Part shown: positions 45,590 to 53,445 of the stretch, one piece after another
Position numbering within the stretch: the first letter of the stretch is position 1
Layout of the letters: each line of letters starts with the position of its first letter
From: Blastococcus colisei
Lineage (GTDB): Bacteria > Actinomycetota > Actinomycetes > Mycobacteriales > Geodermatophilaceae
DNA: 64,000 bases
NCBI RefSeq assembly: GCF_006717095.1
Contig: NZ_VFQE01000001.1
Span: forward strand, 868,001 to 932,000
Direction of reading: 5' to 3'
Translations under genes and position numbers: made by a program
Notes under the pieces: generated by a model
Seen by the model: only the letters and a program-made list of their open reading frames with translations
Told to the model about the DNA's origin: nothing
The model's database searches: none

Positions 45590-46393
45590 TCAGTCCGGAC
45601 GGCCCAGTTCGCGGACGCCCTCGATCCGCAGACCCAGGGTGGCGCTGACGCGTTCGTCCGCCGCCCGGCGCGGCAGGGCCTCGGCGACGGGATGCCGGCA
45701 CAGCACCAGCGAGGCGCCGGCTGCCAGCGGGGCGAGCAACCAGACGACCGGGCCGGCCTCGAGACCGGTCTGCTCGTCCACCATCAGCCGGTCGCCGGCG
45801 CGCAGGCCGAGCCGGTCGGCCAGTTCCCGGGCAGCCGTGACCAGCCCCTCCAGGCTCAGCGACAGACCACCGACGACCAGGCCCCGGGCGCCGGGCTCCG
45901 GGGCCGCGTAGGGCACGAACACGTCGCCCTGCGCCCGGACCTCGACAGCGAAGTCCCGGGCAGACCCCGCGTAGCCGGCCATGCCCATCCCCAGGGGATG
46001 CAACGAGAGGCCGAGGAGCTCGGGGAGGTCCTGGTCGTCCAGCGCCGCCAGCCGGTCCTGGGCGGCGAGGACGACGTCGGCCTCGCCGAGCCGGCCCTCG
46101 TCCTCGGCCGCGGTGTCCAGCACGGTGGCGCCGCAGCTCCACACCGCCAGCAGGACGGCGGCGGTCTGCCAGTGCACGGGCAGTGCGACGGCGACCGTGC
46201 TGCCGGGGCCGACGTCGAACTCGTCCTGCAGCAGGTTCGCCGTCTTGGCGACCCAGTTGGCCAGGGTCGTGGCGGACAGCTCGACGCGTTCGCCCGTGGC
46301 GTCGTCGTAGTGGGTGATCAAAGGCGCGGCCGCCTCCCGGCGCACCGTCGCCGCGAGAAGACCGGACGGGAGATCGGCCGACGATCCCGGCAT
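45590..46393 (-). CDS. TIGR03089-type protein (truncated AMP-binding-like fold)
   Basis: A 267-residue protein resembling the N-terminal part of acyl/aryl-CoA synthetases (WQTAAVLLAVWSCGATVLD, LSLSLEGLVTAARELADRLG) but lacking the usual adenylation P-loop and C-terminal subdomain. This matches the actinobacterial TIGR03089 family of unknown function. ATG 46393 overlaps the stop of the LCP gene by one base (TGATG), so it follows LCP in an operon. To my recollection mycobacteria keep a similar pair at Rv3267-Rv3268. Probably no full ligase activity; a binding or regulatory role is possible. Confidence 0.7.
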   Translation of the reverse strand: MPGSSADLPSGLLAATVRREAAAPLITHYDDATGERVELSATTLANWVAKTANLLQDEFDVGPGSTVAVALPVHWQTAAVLLAVWSCGATVLDTAAEDEGRLGEADVVLAAQDRLAALDDQDLPELLGLSLHPLGMGMAGYAGSARDFAVEVRAQGDVFVPYAAPEPGARGLVVGGLSLSLEGLVTAARELADRLGLRAGDRLMVDEQTGLEAGPVVWLLAPLAAGASLVLCRHPVAEALPRRAADERVSATLGLRIEGVRELGRPD

Positions 46394-47940
46394 CAGTTGA
46401 TGCAGGTCGTGTCGGCGGCGGTCCGGGCGTCCTCGCCCTCGACGGGAACCGCCGGCGCGGCCGGGTCCACCGCCTGGCCGATGCCGTTGAAGTCCCCGCC
46501 GACGACCAGGTGCACGGTGCCGGCAGCGGCGTCGTCGCTCACCACCGTCACGGCTCCCGGGACGGCGGCCGCCAGCGTGGCGGCGAGCGCCTCGTCCCCG
46601 GCCGCGTGACGGATCTCGGTGACCTCGTAGTCCATCGAGTCGGCGTTCGCGGTAGTGCCCACCTGGAAGCCGGCCGTCTCGAGGGCTTCCGCCGCGCTCC
46701 CGGCGAGTCCGGACGTGCCCGAGCCGTTGTAGACGTCCACGGTGACCTGTTCCGGAGTCACCGTCTGCGGCGCCTCGGCGGTGGGTGCCGCCTCCTCCGC
46801 AGGGTCCGCCGAGAGGTCCGCGAAGAAGTCGTGGAGCGTGTCGGTGTCCTCGAGCCGGAGGATGTAGCGGCCCGCGTCGTCGGTGTCGTCGCCGACGTAG
46901 GGCACCGTCTGGAACTGGATGTCGCCGGCGGTGACCGACTGCATCTGGCTGGCCAGCTGGAACAGGTCGAGGGACCGGTCGACGGTGAGCGACTCCGACG
47001 CCGCCTCCACCAGTTCCCGCTGCTTGCCGAGGTCGAGGAGGACGTCGTCGGACAGCATCTTCCGGAGGACGCCGGCGATGAAGATCTGCTGACGGACGAT
47101 GCGGTCGAAGTCCCCGCGCGGCAGGCCGTGGCGCTGACGCACGAACTTGAGGGCGTCGGCACCGCTGATCGTCTGCGGTCCGGCGGAGAAGACGGCGCCG
47201 GACCAGCGGCGGTCGTCGACGGCCTCGCAGAGGTTGACCTCCACACCGCCGACCACCGAGCTCAGGTTGAAGAAGCCCAGCAGGTCCACCTCGGCGTAGT
47301 GGTCGATCTGCAGACCGGTCAGGGAGCTGATCGTCTGCACCAGGAGCTGGGCGCCCCCTGCCTGGCGCTCGGTCTCCGGTGCATCGGCGGGGGTGTCCGC
47401 GTAGCCGTAGGCGTACGCGGCGTTCAGCTTGTCCCGTCCGTAGCCGGGGATCTCCACGTAGGAGTCCCGGGGGAAGGAGACGAAGGACGCCTTCGACCCG
47501 TCGGCGGGGATGTGCACCAGGATCATCGTGTCGGTGTTGGCGCCCGAGTCCGAGCCGGCGTTCAGCTCCGCGAGCTGCGCCTCCGTCAGATCCGCGCGGC
47601 TGTCGTTGCCGACCAGCAGGAGATTCATCGCCTCGCCGGAGCGGTTGGTCCCGTCGTTGCCGGAGGTGGGGATGGCGTCGGTGCGGTTGACGCTCGCCTC
47701 GGCGACCTGGAACAGGTACCACCCGCGCCCGCTGGTGGCGAGGACGGCGACGGCGAGAACCGCGGCCAGGACACGGGCGGCGACGACGATCCGGCGGGTC
47801 CTGGTCCGCACCGGGCGGGCAGCTCGCGGGCCTGCGACGTCGGTGCCGGAGCGCCTCGGGGGCCGACCCGCCCGCGGGTCGAGCCGCGGGGGGAGCGGGC
47901 GCCCGTCGCGGTCGCCCGGCTCGGTGCGGTCTCGGCCCAC
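46393..47940 (-). CDS. LCP family cell-wall ligase with C-terminal LytR_C domain
   Basis: A 515-residue membrane-anchored glycopolymer-peptidoglycan ligase. It has a Pro/Arg-rich cytoplasmic N-terminus (RPLPPRLDPRAGRPPR, shared with the LCP protein at 9968), one TM helix (VVAARVLAAVLAVAVLA), and the LCP domain with NTDTMILVHIP, FVSFPRDSYVEIPG and the active-site Arg segment FDRIVRQQIF. A C-terminal LytR_C domain includes VDVYNGSGTSGLAG. It is a good candidate for attaching the galactan made by the glf/glfT genes 11-15 kb to the right, as its mycobacterial counterpart does for arabinogalactan. It lies between the two LicD-methyltransferase modules. Confidence 0.93.
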   Translation of the reverse strand: MGRDRTEPGDRDGRPLPPRLDPRAGRPPRRSGTDVAGPRAARPVRTRTRRIVVAARVLAAVLAVAVLATSGRGWYLFQVAEASVNRTDAIPTSGNDGTNRSGEAMNLLLVGNDSRADLTEAQLAELNAGSDSGANTDTMILVHIPADGSKASFVSFPRDSYVEIPGYGRDKLNAAYAYGYADTPADAPETERQAGGAQLLVQTISSLTGLQIDHYAEVDLLGFFNLSSVVGGVEVNLCEAVDDRRWSGAVFSAGPQTISGADALKFVRQRHGLPRGDFDRIVRQQIFIAGVLRKMLSDDVLLDLGKQRELVEAASESLTVDRSLDLFQLASQMQSVTAGDIQFQTVPYVGDDTDDAGRYILRLEDTDTLHDFFADLSADPAEEAAPTAEAPQTVTPEQVTVDVYNGSGTSGLAGSAAEALETAGFQVGTTANADSMDYEVTEIRHAAGDEALAATLAAAVPGAVTVVSDDAAAGTVHLVVGGDFNGIGQAVDPAAPAVPVEGEDARTAADTTCIN

Positions 47941-47966
47941 GGGATCCTCACTACGCGTCGGGGAGT

Positions 47967-47987
47967 GGCCGGTTTTCCCAACCGGCC
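47967..47987. terminator. 8-bp stem hairpin upstream of the LCP gene
   Basis: GGCCGGTT, five-base loop, AACCGGCC, in the 240-bp gap between the small coiled-coil gene 2 (stop at 48181) and the LCP start (47940). It may end the LicD-methyltransferase 2 operon or act in the LCP leader. The rest of the gap shows nothing I recognise. Confidence 0.4.
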
Positions 47988-48180
47988 CGGGCTGCTGTCA
48001 GCGGCGGGCCGGACGCCCGGCGGGCAGTCGTCGGCTGCCGGCCATGGTAGCCGCGGACGGCCGGACGCCGGGGCTCCCGACACGGTCGAGCGCTCCCCGG
48101 GCTGCCTCGTCGTCCACCGTGCACCGCCAGTTCCCAACCGCCGCAGGCGTCCCGACCCCGACCGGACCTCCCGCGCGCGG

Positions 48181-48534
48181 TCAGAGGGCGTCGGGTGCGA
48201 GGGCGTCGAGCTTCGACCGATCGATGTCGCGGTTGTGGAGCGGAAGGACCAGCTCGGACACGACGTCGGTGAGCTCGGCCAGGCGCAGGTTCAGCCGGCG
48301 GGACTCGTGCAGCTCCTCGTCGAGCCGGGCCACACGCGTCTCCAGCGCCTGGACGCGGTCCTGCAACTGGCGGTTCTCCGACTGCAACCGGCGGTTCTCC
48401 GTCTGCAGACCGGAGATCCCCTCACGAGCCGTGGTCGCATCGGCCAGCAGGTCCTCGTATTCCGGCACCAGCGACCGCCGGAACCGCTTGGCCGGCGCAC
48501 GCAGTACCTGCTTCAGCGCGTGCTGGGCTGCCAT
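48181..48534 (-). CDS. Small coiled-coil protein 2, partner of LicD-methyltransferase 2
   Basis: A 117-residue protein with a basic N-terminus (KQVLRAPAKRFRRSLVPEY), a Leu/Gln/Asn/Glu coiled coil containing QTENRRLQSENRQLQDRVQA, and the shared C-terminal domain ESRRLNLRLAELTDVVSELV plus LPLHNRDID. It is the minus-strand counterpart of the gene at 45212. ATG 48534 lies 22 bp before the end of the LicD-methyltransferase 2 frame, so the two are translationally coupled. The two small proteins agree best at the C-terminus, suggesting that end contacts a conserved partner. Confidence 0.75.
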   Translation of the reverse strand: MAAQHALKQVLRAPAKRFRRSLVPEYEDLLADATTAREGISGLQTENRRLQSENRQLQDRVQALETRVARLDEELHESRRLNLRLAELTDVVSELVLPLHNRDIDRSKLDALAPDAL

Positions 48535-50111
48535 GACACCACCATCCTCGTGGTCGGGAGGGAGACGCTGTCCGCGCTCCAGGGCATGTGCTCGACGACG
48601 TCGTCGGCCTCGTCCACGTCCTCGACGACCAGGCCGTAGGGCGCCATCTCGGCGGCGAGCAGGTCGGGGGTCACCGCGCGGTGCAGCGGAACCCCGGTGC
48701 CGGGGTCGGGGATCAGGCTCGTCCGCGGGACGTCCAGGTGGGCCCGCCCGCCGCTCCTGAGCACCATCGACAGCAACCGGAGCAACTGCGGGCGGCCGAT
48801 GTCCCACATGGTGCCGAGCAGGCCACGTCCGTAGACGACGACGGGCTCCTCGCGGGCGGCGATCTCCGCACCGAGCGCCAGCACGCGGCGCAGGTCGTAC
48901 AGGTTGAGGGTCCGGAAGGTCGCCGGGAGCCCCTCGTCGGCGGCGATCGCGGCGGCCCGCTTCGTCGGCCACCGGACGTAGTCGACGGCGAGGACGCGAT
49001 GTCCCTGCCGAGCCAGCCACAGCGCGTCGTGGCCGCGGCCGCTGCCCAGCTCGAGGACCGGTGCCGCAGGGTCGATGCGTTCGGCCAGGGACCGCGCGTA
49101 CGGCGAGGGGGCGGTGCCCGGTGCGATCCGGTCGCCGGCGAGGTCGTACCGGTAGTGGTCCTCCCAGAGGACGCGGTCCATCTCGTAGTCGGAGAAGAAC
49201 GCCCAGAAGCGGTCGGAGGTGCTCTTCGGGATGTCGAAGCGGAAGGCGGGGTCGGGCGTCCGCCAGCCAGGGCCGTAGTTCGCCTCGAGCATGATCTCCG
49301 GCTCGCGCGGGGCAGGCTCCGGACGTCCCTCGACGTCGATGGTGATGGTCGGGAGGACCTGGTCCCGACGGGCCCGGGTGCGCACCGCGAAGGTGTGCTG
49401 CCACCACCCGAAGTCGTCCACCCAGCCGGTGAACAGGTCGACGTAGGCGTCCGGACGGCCCTCGTGGCTGAAGTTCACCTGCAGGTGCCCGGCCGAGGCC
49501 CGCACCACTTCCAGCCCGGCCGCGCGCAGGTGCCGACCGACACCGAAGGCCTCGCGGACGACGTCGACCGGGTGGCTGTGCCGGCTCAGGTAGCCGAGGT
49601 CGGCATCGTCGTCGTGGGGCATGATCCGGCCGTCGCGGTACGGGCCGAGGAGCGTCCCGCCCATGACGTAGACGTCGAGACCGGTGCTGGTGGACACGAC
49701 GTCGCGCACCTGGTCCATGTGATCGAGCAGACGCGACACGATGCCTGGGTCGTAGTCGGCGAGGGCGTGGCCGATCTTGCCGAACTTGTTCACGATCAGG
49801 CCGATCCCGTACCGGTCGTCGAACCGCAGCGGCTCGTCGCCGGCCCCCAGGCGGGCAGTGGCCGACAGCTCCGGCCCGTTCCCGTCCACCGGCCGGAGGG
49901 TGAACGTCCCGATCCCGACCAGGTAGGCGTCCAGCGCCCGGGGCCACGACACGCGCACCGTTCCCGGGTTCCCTGGTTCGGGCACGGCGTCGGCCATTCG
50001 GAACGACCAGATCCGGCGCCCGTCGAGGAGGAGGTCGACGACCCGGTCGGCGTCCTCGGCCCCGGCACAGAAGGTCAGCCCGCGGTCGTCGACGGTCAGG
50101 GTGGAGAGCAG
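48513..50111 (-). CDS. LicD-like/methyltransferase fusion protein 2, probable CTG start
   Basis: Diverged paralogue of the protein at 43581: LicD-like GGTLLGPYRDG and PHDDDADLGYL, then methyltransferase-like VLELGSGRGHDALWLA. The first ATG (49997) gives 494 residues but cuts into the conserved N-terminal region: the upstream codons encode VDLLLDGRRIWSF, matching IDVRVDGRRVWSF in paralogue 1. Between an in-frame TAA and that ATG there is no ATG, GTG or TTG. CTG 50111 has AGGAG at eight bases and yields 532 residues aligned with the paralogue. A -10 box lies upstream at 50184. Function unknown; a glycan phospho-transfer plus methylation role is inferred. Confidence 0.68.
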   Translation of the reverse strand: MLSTLTVDDRGLTFCAGAEDADRVVDLLLDGRRIWSFRMADAVPEPGNPGTVRVSWPRALDAYLVGIGTFTLRPVDGNGPELSATARLGAGDEPLRFDDRYGIGLIVNKFGKIGHALADYDPGIVSRLLDHMDQVRDVVSTSTGLDVYVMGGTLLGPYRDGRIMPHDDDADLGYLSRHSHPVDVVREAFGVGRHLRAAGLEVVRASAGHLQVNFSHEGRPDAYVDLFTGWVDDFGWWQHTFAVRTRARRDQVLPTITIDVEGRPEPAPREPEIMLEANYGPGWRTPDPAFRFDIPKSTSDRFWAFFSDYEMDRVLWEDHYRYDLAGDRIAPGTAPSPYARSLAERIDPAAPVLELGSGRGHDALWLARQGHRVLAVDYVRWPTKRAAAIAADEGLPATFRTLNLYDLRRVLALGAEIAAREEPVVVYGRGLLGTMWDIGRPQLLRLLSMVLRSGGRAHLDVPRTSLIPDPGTGVPLHRAVTPDLLAAEMAPYGLVVEDVDEADDVVEHMPWSADSVSLPTTRMVVSWQPSTR

Positions 50112-50183
50112 AGGAACGGCTCCTGGCTCGGGCTCGTGGTCGGCTCGGTGTGGAGCCGGAGGCGGCAGGCGGAGATGACCGGC

Positions 50184-50189
50184 AGGTTA
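50184..50189 (-). promoter_or_regulatory. -10 box (TAACCT) for the LicD-methyltransferase 2 operon
   Basis: Minus-strand GTTAACCT in the 114-bp gap after the oxidase gene. Transcription would begin about 66 bases before CTG 50111, so the non-ATG region is within the mRNA. Confidence 0.45.
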
Positions 50190-50225
50190 ACACCGCTGTG
50201 CCGGCCGCCGGACGTCGAACGCCGG

Positions 50226-51419
50226 TCAGGCGGCGGCCAGTGCCTTGTCCGCGATCAACTCACCGATGGGGATGGCGGAGGTCGCGGCCGGTGACGGCGC
50301 GTTGAGCACGTGCAACGTGCGTGCGGTCTCCTCGAGCAGGAAGTCGTGGACCATCGTCCCGTCCCGGAGGACCGCCTGAGCGCGGATACCGGCCTCGTAG
50401 GGCAGCAGATCCTCCAGCTGCAGGCCGGGGCAGTACCGGCGGGCCGCGGCCAGGTACCCACGCTTGAACATCGAGTTGCGCATCTCCACGGCGCCGGTTC
50501 TCACCTGGTGGCGGGCGAGCCGCCAGAAGCCGGGGAAGGACACGATGTCGCGCACGTCCCGCCGGTCCACGCTCCCCTTGCGGTACCCCTCCCGGGACAG
50601 CCCGAGCACCGCGTTGGGACCCACGGTGACCCGCCCGTCGACCATGGGGGTCAGGTGCACGCCGAGGAAGGGCAGCGCGGGGTCGGGCACCGGGTAGATC
50701 AGCCGGGTGACGATGCCGCTCCGCTCGGGCGGCAGCTGGTAGTACTCGCCCCGGAACGGCACGATGCGAGCTGCCGAGGTCAGGCCCGCGAGGGCGGCCA
50801 GCCGGTCGGCCTGCAAGCCGCCGCAGACGACGAGCCGGCGTGCGCGCCAGGTCGTGCCCTCGGTGGTGACGGCGACGGAGTCCGCCCCTTCCGCGATCCC
50901 GGTCACGGCCTGGCCGACCTCGACCTGGCCGCCCTCGCGCTCCACGGTGTCGCGCATCGCCCGCGTGATCGCGACGTAGTCCACGCTGCCCGTGGCCGGC
51001 ACCAGCAGCGCCCCCACCCCGGCCACCTCGGGCTCGAGTTCGCGCAGCTCTGCGGCACTGATCCGCCGGGCCTCGATGCGGTTGGCCGCGGCGCGGTCGA
51101 CGAGAGCGTCCAGTCGCCGCGCGTCACGGTCGTCGCTGGCCACGAGCAGCTTGCCCTGCACCGTCATGGGCAGGCCGTGCTCGGCGCAGAACTCCTTGGT
51201 GGCCTCGGCGCCGCGCCTGCTGAGTTCGGCCTTGAGGCTGCCGGGCTCGTAGTAGATGCCCGAGTGGATGACCCCGCTGTTGTGCCCGGTCTGGTGCCGG
51301 GCGATGTCGGTCTCCTTCTCGAGGACCAGGACGGTCGAACCCGGGCGCCTGCGCACCAGCGCCATGGCCGAGGCCATGCCGACGATGCCCCCGCCGATCA
51401 CGCAGTGGTCGTAGATCAT
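50226..51419 (-). CDS. lhgO: L-2-hydroxyglutarate oxidase-like FAD protein
   Basis: A 397-residue DAO-family flavoprotein that oxidises L-2-hydroxyglutarate to 2-oxoglutarate in characterised homologues. It starts YDHCVIGGGIVGMASAMAL (FAD Rossmann motif), has QTGHNSGVIHSGIYYEPGS, diagnostic for LhgO, and ends HVLNAPSPAATSAIPIGE. ATG 51419 is preceded by a G-rich ribosome site. It seems metabolically unrelated to the flanking envelope genes; related oxidases acting on other 2-hydroxy acids cannot be excluded. Confidence 0.87.
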   Translation of the reverse strand: MIYDHCVIGGGIVGMASAMALVRRRPGSTVLVLEKETDIARHQTGHNSGVIHSGIYYEPGSLKAELSRRGAEATKEFCAEHGLPMTVQGKLLVASDDRDARRLDALVDRAAANRIEARRISAAELRELEPEVAGVGALLVPATGSVDYVAITRAMRDTVEREGGQVEVGQAVTGIAEGADSVAVTTEGTTWRARRLVVCGGLQADRLAALAGLTSAARIVPFRGEYYQLPPERSGIVTRLIYPVPDPALPFLGVHLTPMVDGRVTVGPNAVLGLSREGYRKGSVDRRDVRDIVSFPGFWRLARHQVRTGAVEMRNSMFKRGYLAAARRYCPGLQLEDLLPYEAGIRAQAVLRDGTMVHDFLLEETARTLHVLNAPSPAATSAIPIGELIADKALAAA

Positions 51420-51565
51420 CTGGGTCCCCCCGCTCAGGTGTCCTCCGGTCCCAGGACTCCGGCGTCCGCCGGTGCCGGACCGTCGTCGATCCCACCGTAG
51501 GACGTCGCCGTGGCGCACCGGACGGGGGTCGGCCCGGGGGGTCGCTTGCACCCCGGGAGAAAGTT

Positions 51566-51594
51566 CTCAAGCCGACACGCGGGGTTGACGATGA
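51566..51594 (+). promoter_or_regulatory. Sigma-28 (FliA/WhiG)-like promoter candidate 1
   Basis: CTCAAG at 51566-51571, then 17 bases, then CGAT at 51589. This approximates the sigma-28 pattern (AAG-N16-CGATA) with one extra spacer base and a weaker -10 (CGATGA). It lies 40 bp before the secreted FG-GAP protein gene. A similar, better site precedes the next secreted-protein operon at 53267. Confidence 0.3.
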
Positions 51595-51633
51595 GGAAGG
51601 GGCCTGCATCTCGACGAAATTCGGTGGTTCCCC

Positions 51634-53109
51634 GTGCGTACGACCCGTCCCCGTTCCCTGCTCCTCGGCCTGGTCACCGCGGCCCTGACCGCGGTGCTCG
51701 TGGTCACCGGCCCCGCGACGGCCGGCGCGAGTGGCCTGTTGACGCCTCCCGTCCCCATGCAGACCGTCCCCGACGCACCGTCGGCCTACCGCGGTCAGGT
51801 CTCCTGTGACCCCTCGGCCAAGCCGGGCGCGATCGCGCTGCGCAACATCGTGCTCGCCTACTACGGCGTCGGACGCGACGGCGGTCTCACCCGGGCCTGC
51901 AACATCAACGCGCGCAGCGAGCACCAGGAGGGCCGCGCGTGGGACTGGATGCTGGACGTGAACAAGCCGGCCGAGAAGGCCGTCGGTGACGACTTCACGC
52001 TGTGGCTGACCGGCCCGGACGCCACGGGCGAGCCGGCGGGGAATGCCCGTCGGCTCGGCGTCATGTACGTGATCTGGAACCGCCAGATCTGGTCGGCCTC
52101 GCAGGCCTCCGCCGGCTGGCAGCCCTACAGCGGCCGGAGCCCGCACACCGACCACGTGCACGTCAGCCTGAGCTGGGACGGCGCCTTCCAGCGCACGTCC
52201 TGGTGGACCGGTGTCGCCGTGCCGCAGGCCGACGTCGGCCCGTGCCAGGTGTACGTCGGCGAGTGGGCCGCGACCTACAGCGCGCCGCGCTACGACCCCT
52301 GCCCGGCCGTGCGGCCCCGGCCGGTGAATCGCGGCGTGTCCGCGAGCCAGGACCTCGACGGCGACGGCAAGGCGGACACCGTGGGCCGGGAACGCTCGGT
52401 CGGCCGGCTGTGGTTCTACGCCGGTGACGGCCGGGGCGCCTCGGTGTCCCGCCGCGCGGTGGGCACCGGCTGGCAGATGCACGACTCGCTGATCATGAGC
52501 GCCGACGTCACCGGCGACGGGAGGCCCGACCTCTACGGCCGCGAGATGGCCAGCGGGAGCCTGTACGTCTATCCCGGCGACGGCGCCGGCAGCTTCACGC
52601 CCCCCACCATGGTCGGCACCGGCTGGCACATGCACGACGCGCTGATGTCCGCCGGGGACGTGACCGGCGACGGGTTCGCCGACATGTGGGCCCGGCAGCA
52701 GGGCACCGGCCGGCTGTACCTGTATCCCGGCTCGGCCGGGGGTGTGCTGACCCCGCCGCGGCTGCTCGGCACCGGGTGGGACATGCACGACGCCCTGACC
52801 TCGCCCGGCGACGTCGACGGTGACGGCGACGCCGACCTGTGGGCCCGGGAGGCCGGCACCGGCGTGCTCTGGTTCTATGCCGGCGACGGCACCGGCGGGT
52901 TCGCCAGCCGCGCGGCCGTCGGCACCGGGTGGTCGATGCACGACGTGCTGACCCCGAGCCAGGACATCTCCGGCGACGGGCGGCCCGACCTCTTCGGCCG
53001 CGCCAAGGCCCTCGGCGTCCGCTGGGCGTACACGACCGGCAACGGCGGTGTGCCCCACTCGGCGCGGACCGTCGGCTCCGGGTGGGACATGCACGACGTC
53101 GTCCTGTGA
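51634..53109 (+). CDS. Secreted FG-GAP/VCBS-repeat protein with peptidase-like N-terminal domain
   Basis: A 491-residue exported protein. The signal peptide is RTTRPRSLLLGLVTAAL plus a hydrophobic run ending TAGASG. The N-terminal domain (about 45-215) includes SEHQEGRAWDWML and HTDHVHVSLSW, the pattern of the ARB-07466-like C-terminal-domain proteins in actinobacteria. A series of about five repeats with D-x-[DN]-G-D-G-x-x-D calcium-binding cores (DLDGDGKADT, DVTGDGRPDL, DVDGDGDADL) and a recurring GTGWxMHD motif suggests a beta-propeller. Function could be wall binding or adhesion. GTG 51634 lacks a good ribosome site. A hairpin terminator follows. Confidence 0.82.
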   Translation: MRTTRPRSLLLGLVTAALTAVLVVTGPATAGASGLLTPPVPMQTVPDAPSAYRGQVSCDPSAKPGAIALRNIVLAYYGVGRDGGLTRACNINARSEHQEGRAWDWMLDVNKPAEKAVGDDFTLWLTGPDATGEPAGNARRLGVMYVIWNRQIWSASQASAGWQPYSGRSPHTDHVHVSLSWDGAFQRTSWWTGVAVPQADVGPCQVYVGEWAATYSAPRYDPCPAVRPRPVNRGVSASQDLDGDGKADTVGRERSVGRLWFYAGDGRGASVSRRAVGTGWQMHDSLIMSADVTGDGRPDLYGREMASGSLYVYPGDGAGSFTPPTMVGTGWHMHDALMSAGDVTGDGFADMWARQQGTGRLYLYPGSAGGVLTPPRLLGTGWDMHDALTSPGDVDGDGDADLWAREAGTGVLWFYAGDGTGGFASRAAVGTGWSMHDVLTPSQDISGDGRPDLFGRAKALGVRWAYTTGNGGVPHSARTVGSGWDMHDVVL

Positions 53110-53130
53110 CCAGAGGTCGCTGACCTCTGG
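53110..53130 (+). terminator. Hairpin terminator after the FG-GAP protein gene
   Basis: CCAGAGGTC, loop GCT, GACCTCTGG: a perfect 9-bp stem that begins directly after the TGA ending at 53109. The rest of the gap up to 53437 holds a sigma-28-like promoter and a small ORF, listed separately. Confidence 0.75.
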
Positions 53131-53266
53131 ATCGAAACCGCGCGCATCCCCGTGGCCCGCTCACCGTCCCGGTGTGCGGGCCACGGCCCTGTCCGGCGTG
53201 TCGGGGCGGCGCGACGCATGCCTCATCGGCTCACTGGCACCGGTGGACGCCAGTCGTCCCACCCGA

Positions 53267-53294
53267 CTCAACACTCCCGCTGGGTGGTCGATAC
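53267..53294 (+). promoter_or_regulatory. Sigma-28 (FliA/WhiG)-like promoter candidate 2
   Basis: CTCAAC at 53267-53272, exactly 16 bases, then CGATAC at 53289-53294, which matches the spacing of sigma-28 promoters (AAGTTT-N11-GCCGATA) and much of the -10. It lies about 60 bp before the small ORF at 53356 and would drive the three-gene LGFP operon. Confidence 0.4.
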
Positions 53295-53355
53295 AGAAGG
53301 TTCACTCAGTCGACGGCCGCCTCTCTTCCCGGCGGCCGCACCGGGAGGAACACTC

Positions 53356-53445
53356 GTGCACTTCGCCCTCGCGGACCGGCGTCCGCCCGTCGCACCCGCA
53401 CCCGGCCCGGCCACCTCGACGACTCGGGGTGGCGCCGATGTCTAG
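53356..53445 (+). CDS. Possible 29-residue leader ORF before the LGFP operon
   Basis: GTG 53356 has an excellent ribosome site, GGAGGA with six bases spacing, better than any other in this transcript. The ORF encodes VHFALADRRPPVAPAPGPAT and ends at a TAG that overlaps the next ATG (53438) by 8 bp. It has no known domain. It could be a translationally coupled leader peptide, or the ribosome site may simply be part of a diverged N-terminus. Uncertain. Confidence 0.35.
   Translation: MHFALADRRPPVAPAPGPATSTTRGGADV

Noticed and set aside
45590-46393. TIGR03089-type gene as a functional acyl-CoA synthetase
   Set aside because: It is half the normal length and lacks the adenylation P-loop and C-terminal lysine domain.
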